Below are positions 60,173-64,000 of a stretch of 64,000 nt of DNA, piece by piece. The DNA comes from Deltaproteobacteria bacterium (lineage in GTDB: Bacteria > Desulfobacterota > DSM-4660 > Desulfatiglandales > Desulfatiglandaceae). A model generated the notes under the pieces. That model saw only the letters and a list, made by a program, of their open reading frames with translations, had not been told where the DNA came from and did no database searches. Both the position numbers and the translations under genes were made by a program. Location: assembly GCA_019307815.1 (NCBI GenBank), contig JAFDIV010000005.1, forward strand, positions 103,470 through 167,469, read 5' to 3'. The stretch's first letter is position 1. The number at the start of each line of letters is the position of its first letter.

Positions 60173-62812
60173 ATGAAACTCTTCGAATTAGGCCGCTACA
60201 ACATCCCTGAAAAGATCATAGACTCCTGGATTGACCAGATAGGGGAGGATCTTCTGCCTGTCCAGGAAAGGGCCATCAAGAGGTACCGTGTACTTGACGG
60301 CAACAGCGTGATCATATCCAGCCCCACCACCTCGGGAAAGACTTTCGTGGGCGAGATAGCAGCCGTCAAGGGGGTGATGGAAAAGAAGAAGGTCATCTAC
60401 CTGGTCCCCCTGAAATCCCTGGCGGACGAGAAATACCTCGACTTCAAGAGGAAGTACGAGCAGTTCGGAATCAAGACTGTGGTCTCCTCCAGCGATCACC
60501 GTGAATATGACCGGGTGATTGAGGAAGGGGAATTCGGGATCGCCATCATCGTCTACGAGAAGATGTCCCAGCTCCTGGTCAAGAATCCTTTTTTGTTGAA
60601 AAACATTGCCCTGGTCATCATCGATGAACTCCAGGAGATCGGAGACCCATCCAGGGGCCCGGGTCTTGAGATTACCATGACCAAGATCAGTACATCTCAA
60701 TTCCGTCCCCAGATATTGGGTCTCTCAGCGGTTCTGGGAAATACCGAAACACTTGCAAGGTGGCTAAAAACAGACTTCCTCTTCCATGACAAGAGGCCGG
60801 TGGAACTCTATGAGGGAGTTCTTTACAAGGGTATCTTTCATTACAAGACCTATAACACCTATGAAAAGAGAGAGGAGCCTCTTGTCTCAATAGATTCAGA
60901 GGAACTTTCCAGGATCCTCATGGCTAATGTAGTCCACCTGGCCAACCAGGGCGACCAGATCCTGGTATTTCTCCCAAGCAAAAGAGAGACCATGATTTTG
61001 GCCCGCCAGCTTGCCGAAGCTGTCAATCTCCCTGAGGCGGAAGGCGCCATAGGGGAGCTTGCGATCTTAGAGGATACCTCGCTTAAAAAGGGCCTGATCC
61101 ATTGTCTCAAAAGCTCCATTGCCTTCCACCATGCCGACCTTTCAAGTGAGGAGCGAAACGTCATCGAGACATACACCCGAAGCGGAGAGATAAGGGTTGT
61201 CTGCTGCACAACCACCCTTGCACTTGGCGTCAACCTTCCGGCAACCACCGTCTTTCTGGATGCCCGCAAGTGGGAATATGATGAGAGGACCGACAGCTTG
61301 ATCCTTAGCCCTATGAGCTGGGCAGAGTACGAGAATATCAGCGGCAGGGCCGGCAGACTCGGTTATGAGATGGACTTCGGGAGATCCATAACCATTGCCA
61401 CCAGCGATTACGAGTATCAGATGATCTGGCAGAACTATATTGAGGGGGAGGAGGAGATACTCACCTCTCAGCTGAACAAACAGGATCTTGATGATCATAT
61501 CATCAATATCATGGCCTCGGACCGGCCGAAGACCAGGCAGAAGCTGGAGGATTTTCTTTTAAAAACCTACATGGGTGTCTCTGAAGGGAGAGAGGCTATC
61601 AGGAAGAACCTGGAAGAGTCTCTCGGGTTTCTTACCAAATATCAACTGGTGAGGCAGCTCGGTGATGAAAAGCTAAAGGTCTCTCCCCTGGGAAATGTTG
61701 TCGCTGTAAAAGGGATCAGTTCTCTTACTGCTGTTCAGCTTGCCCGGTTCTTGAAGGAGATAAGGGACAGGGAGGCATCCGATCTTGAGATCATCCACGC
61801 CGCCGCTTCAACTGAAGAGGGTCAGCGGATTTACATCCAGATGACCAGGAATGAGCGCATATCTGCAAAGTACGAAAATATAGTAAGAGAGATGTTCAAA
61901 GGTCAGGAGGACTATATAGGCAAGCTCCTTACCGATGTTATCAACAGCCCCTTCCTTCTCGACAAACCCGAGGCAAAGAATCTGAAGCTTGCTCTGCTTA
62001 TGGAGAGGTGGATCCAGGGAAAAGATACCCCGGCGATCGAAAGGGACTTTGAGTCCTATTATGGCACTATTGCAACGGCCGCCGCTGCCATGAGCTGGAT
62101 TGTGGATGCCGCCCAACTGGTGGCCTGGGTCATGAGATTACCAAAGCCGCTACAGAAAAGGCTTGCCATCTTGTCTGATCGGCTTCTTTTCGGCGTGGAA
62201 GAAAAAGGGCTTGAGCTTGCAAGACTCAAGGTCAGAGGCCTTGGAAGGGCCGGGATAAAGCGATTGATCTTCGAAGGATATGACAGCAAAAAGGCCGTCC
62301 AGGAGGCCTCTCTGCCACTCCTTGCTAAGGTGATACCTGAGAAGATCGCAATCAACCTGAAACAGGCAGTAGAGCCGAAAAAGAAAAGGAGAGAGAAAGA
62401 AACATCAGAGGAAGCCAAGATACCGGAGGCAAGATTTGCCTGCAAGGATCACATCGAGATCACGGGCAGGCCGCTCAAAAAGAGAAACAAGGTATTCATC
62501 AATGGATACGCAATTGGCCTTACAAACCGATCGCTGGAAGTGTTGTTGCAGTTGGCCGTTACCCTGAAACGAGACGGCCAAGGCTGGGTCCACAAGGAAG
62601 ACATTGCCTCCAACTTGGGAGCGCCCCAACTCGTCTCCCGTCTCAGAAACGAAATCCGTAACCACACCCTCAATAAGGATGGCAAGATCATTGAAAGTAA
62701 CGGCTCCGGAAGCTACCGTCTCTCCATTCCTCCGAATAATGTGACCATTGATAAGCAGAGCCTCTCTAAACACTGGAATGCTGTTGTGAGGAAGTTGGCA
62801 CAAAAGGTGTAG
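60173..62812 (+). CDS. Ski2/Hel308-like superfamily 2 helicase with C-terminal winged-helix domain
   Basis: An 879-residue ATP-dependent helicase. Motif I is SSPTTSGKT (49-57), Ia YLVPLKSLADEKY, motif II VIIDELQ (Asp151; the usual last His is Gln), motif III LSAVLGN, motif V TTTLALGVNLPA and motif VI ENISGRAGRLGYE (388-400). The middle resembles Hel308/Ski2 winged-helix and ratchet regions, including GLELARLKVRGLGRAGIKRL (HhH-like). The last about 90 residues (RNKVFINGYAIGLTNRSLEV, then VSRLRNEIRNH, ESNGSGSYRLSI) match an OmpR/PhoB-type winged-helix DNA-binding domain, unusual on a helicase. It probably acts on DNA or RNA in island defence or maintenance. Confidence 0.85.
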   Translation: MKLFELGRYNIPEKIIDSWIDQIGEDLLPVQERAIKRYRVLDGNSVIISSPTTSGKTFVGEIAAVKGVMEKKKVIYLVPLKSLADEKYLDFKRKYEQFGIKTVVSSSDHREYDRVIEEGEFGIAIIVYEKMSQLLVKNPFLLKNIALVIIDELQEIGDPSRGPGLEITMTKISTSQFRPQILGLSAVLGNTETLARWLKTDFLFHDKRPVELYEGVLYKGIFHYKTYNTYEKREEPLVSIDSEELSRILMANVVHLANQGDQILVFLPSKRETMILARQLAEAVNLPEAEGAIGELAILEDTSLKKGLIHCLKSSIAFHHADLSSEERNVIETYTRSGEIRVVCCTTTLALGVNLPATTVFLDARKWEYDERTDSLILSPMSWAEYENISGRAGRLGYEMDFGRSITIATSDYEYQMIWQNYIEGEEEILTSQLNKQDLDDHIINIMASDRPKTRQKLEDFLLKTYMGVSEGREAIRKNLEESLGFLTKYQLVRQLGDEKLKVSPLGNVVAVKGISSLTAVQLARFLKEIRDREASDLEIIHAAASTEEGQRIYIQMTRNERISAKYENIVREMFKGQEDYIGKLLTDVINSPFLLDKPEAKNLKLALLMERWIQGKDTPAIERDFESYYGTIATAAAAMSWIVDAAQLVAWVMRLPKPLQKRLAILSDRLLFGVEEKGLELARLKVRGLGRAGIKRLIFEGYDSKKAVQEASLPLLAKVIPEKIAINLKQAVEPKKKRREKETSEEAKIPEARFACKDHIEITGRPLKKRNKVFINGYAIGLTNRSLEVLLQLAVTLKRDGQGWVHKEDIASNLGAPQLVSRLRNEIRNHTLNKDGKIIESNGSGSYRLSIPPNNVTIDKQSLSKHWNAVVRKLAQKV

Positions 62813-62930
62813 TATTGTTAATGATATCGAAAGGGGTAACTGCAAGAGAGGAGCTTCGTTTCTCTATAGATAAGTTCCTTGCCAAGGGGAAAGGGGTTTC
62901 TCATAATTGTAGAATCAGGGTGAGCGAATC

Positions 62931-63929
62931 ATGGGTAAGCTCAGGATATTTGTTAGTTCAGTCCAGAAAGAACTGGAGAATGAAAGGATAGCGGTTGCAG
63001 AGATTATCACCACGGATCCTTTTCTCAGTGCACATTGCATCCCTGTGCTATATGAGTATGAGCCAGCATCTCCGGATAAAGCTCTTTCGGGTTGCCTTAA
63101 GTGCGTTGATTCATGTGATATTTACATCGTTCTGATATGGAACGAATATAGCGAGGTTGAAAAAGGGCTATCAATCACCCATCACGAATATAAGCGTGCC
63201 AAAAAGAACAGACTTCCAATCCTTGTGTATATAAAGGGTTCCAATGAGGCACGCCGAGACGAGAACACCAAGAAAAAATTTCTCAAAGAAATCCGGGAGG
63301 ATGGCTACAAATATAAACGTTTCGCAAACTACAAGAAGCTTCAGACCGAAGTCCGGGCCTCTCTGGTTAAACTATTGAAGGAACAGCATGGAATTGAGCC
63401 CTCATCCGATGAGAATGTGATTGCAGAGCAAACCATTGAGGCTGCATCCAAATTCGGAACTCGCCGAACTCAAGCTCCGTGGAGCAGCCTAAATCTGGAC
63501 TTGGCCAAAGAGCTTGTTGAAGCAGCAGAAAAAACCCCTGCCGACAAACTCACCGATTCTATGCTCAAGGAGATATTGCTGTCTCGTGGCATGCTCTGGA
63601 GGGATTCTGATTCTGGTAAAGAATACGTTACTGCTGCTGCCGTGGTTCTTTTGGCGAACGACCCTTCCATCGTATTCCCCCATTGTCGGATCCTTGCGGA
63701 CGCCTTCCTGGGCACCGAAAAGACCAGTCGGCCCAGTGACCAGGAGGATATTCATCTCCCTATGCCAAAGGCCATCGAACGCGCTATTGAATTCGTTCAA
63801 CGTAACACCCGCCACCCTATGCGGGTTGTCGGTTTGAACCGCGTGCAGCTTGATGAATATCCAATAGAAGCGCTTCGGGAAGCCCTTGACCGGGTAGGTC
63901 AGGGGCGTTGCCGCCCCTTTGCCCCCTAA
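62931..63929 (+). CDS. DUF4062 protein with RecG/AlbA-type regulator C-terminus, cut by a group II intron
   Basis: An N-terminal DUF4062 domain of the TIR-like class (LRIFVSSVQKELENERIAVA, CDIYIVLIWNEYSEVEKGLS, THHEYKRAKKNRLPILVYI) is followed by a C-terminal part. That part matches the helical and ATPase region of RecG-like/AlbA transcriptional regulators (YVTAAAVVLLANDPSIVFPH, IERAIEFVQRN, VVGLNRVQLDEYPIEALREA). In that family the next residues are VNA..HRDY, but here the frame leaves the motif at codon about 319 and adds 13 residues from intron DNA before a stop. The original gene was longer, so this copy is probably non-functional unless the intron is spliced in sense, which its antisense orientation prevents. 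Confidence 0.75.
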   Translation: MGKLRIFVSSVQKELENERIAVAEIITTDPFLSAHCIPVLYEYEPASPDKALSGCLKCVDSCDIYIVLIWNEYSEVEKGLSITHHEYKRAKKNRLPILVYIKGSNEARRDENTKKKFLKEIREDGYKYKRFANYKKLQTEVRASLVKLLKEQHGIEPSSDENVIAEQTIEAASKFGTRRTQAPWSSLNLDLAKELVEAAEKTPADKLTDSMLKEILLSRGMLWRDSDSGKEYVTAAAVVLLANDPSIVFPHCRILADAFLGTEKTSRPSDQEDIHLPMPKAIERAIEFVQRNTRHPMRVVGLNRVQLDEYPIEALREALDRVGQGRCRPFAP

Positions 63930-64000
63930 GAACCCTGCGTGATAGTTTCCCATCACAGGGCTCAAGCCTCTCAAAAGGCAGCCCTTGGGAGGCAGCCCGG
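63889..64000 (-). mobile_element. 3' end of a group II intron (domains V and VI), antisense to the DUF4062 gene
   Basis: On the minus strand, positions 63963-63930 form a 34-nt domain V: GAGCCCTGTGATG, a GGAAAC tetraloop region, then CATCACGC-type return and AGGGTTC, with the GAGC..GAAA..GGTTC pattern of bacterial introns. Downstream, AGGGGCG-GCAA-CGCCCCT (63918-63901) is a domain VI stem, followed by TGACCTACCC with a candidate branch-point A, and the boundary with host sequence near 63889. The rest of the intron, including any reverse transcriptase ORF, would lie to the right on the minus strand. The exact 3' splice base is uncertain by a few nucleotides. Confidence 0.75.

Noticed and set aside
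63889..63929. Last 13 residues of the DUF4062 protein as a genuine C-terminus
   Set aside because: They are translated from intron domain VI DNA and replace a conserved motif.
1..64000. CRISPR arrays or rRNA genes
   Set aside because: No regularly spaced repeat set and no rRNA sequence was seen.

Overview
The window looks like the chromosome of an anaerobic deltaproteobacterium (Desulfobacterota type). Supporting content: a four-subunit 2-oxoacid:ferredoxin oxidoreductase, a CooC-type nickel/CODH maturation ATPase, a 2-hydroxyacyl-CoA dehydratase set with its radical-activating ATPase, an AmmA/AmrS radical-SAM cluster, a PSP1/RicT-like protein, PilD with an NtrC-type two-component pair, and a large SRP RNA. 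The assignment is by gene content only; no rRNA is present.

Layout. 1-2.1 kb: 5' part of hisS and an ArsA-type ATPase with a small partner. 2.7-6.3 kb: a periplasmic binding protein plus hybrid histidine kinase. 6.4-12.1 kb, minus strand: Nudix hydrolase, amidase, two DUF3108-type envelope proteins, a lipoprotein and a DksA-like zinc protein. 12.5-17.8 kb: a housekeeping operon, tmk-holB-ricT-metG-xth, with nth convergent. 18.8-22.9 kb: AmmA, a membrane spermidine-synthase-like protein and AmrS. 24.3-28.8 kb: an unknown TIR-like protein, an MBL hydrolase, CooC, AsnRS and a ComB-like phosphatase. 28.9-36.3 kb: korDABC running into livGF, which meets livKHM tail to tail. 36.9-42.2 kb: two-component pair, pilD, a YrdC-fold protein and sppA. 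42.2-47.6 kb: hisC-cmk-rpsA, IHF/HU, SRP RNA and a PgeF-like protein. 47.7-53.2 kb: 2-hydroxyacyl-CoA dehydratase genes and a Ser/Thr kinase with TPRs. 53.4-57.5 kb: pyrK-pyrD, an M18 aminopeptidase and an alpha/beta hydrolase.

From 57.9 kb the character changes. A 3' fragment of a tRNA-Glu gene (anticodon loop to CCA), with its own terminator, is joined to unrelated DNA. This is the usual footprint of a tyrosine-integrase island. To its right lie an AbiE-type toxin-antitoxin pair, a large Ski2/Hel308-like helicase with a C-terminal OmpR-like winged helix, and a DUF4062 protein with a RecG/AlbA-type regulator C-terminus. The last gene is cut inside a conserved motif by the 3' end (domains V and VI) of an antisense group II intron that runs off the window. 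By geometry, the intact tRNA-Glu and the integrase should lie to the right, outside the window.

The core genes form recognisable co-transcribed blocks, many with ATGA/GTGA overlaps. The metabolic theme is anaerobic amino-acid or organic-acid use: uptake (Liv), oxidation of 2-oxoacids (Kor) and dehydration of 2-hydroxyacyl-CoA. The most unusual items are the island at the right end, the AmmA/AmrS cluster with export-like N-termini and no visible MEMO partner, and the unknown TIR-like/MBL pair.
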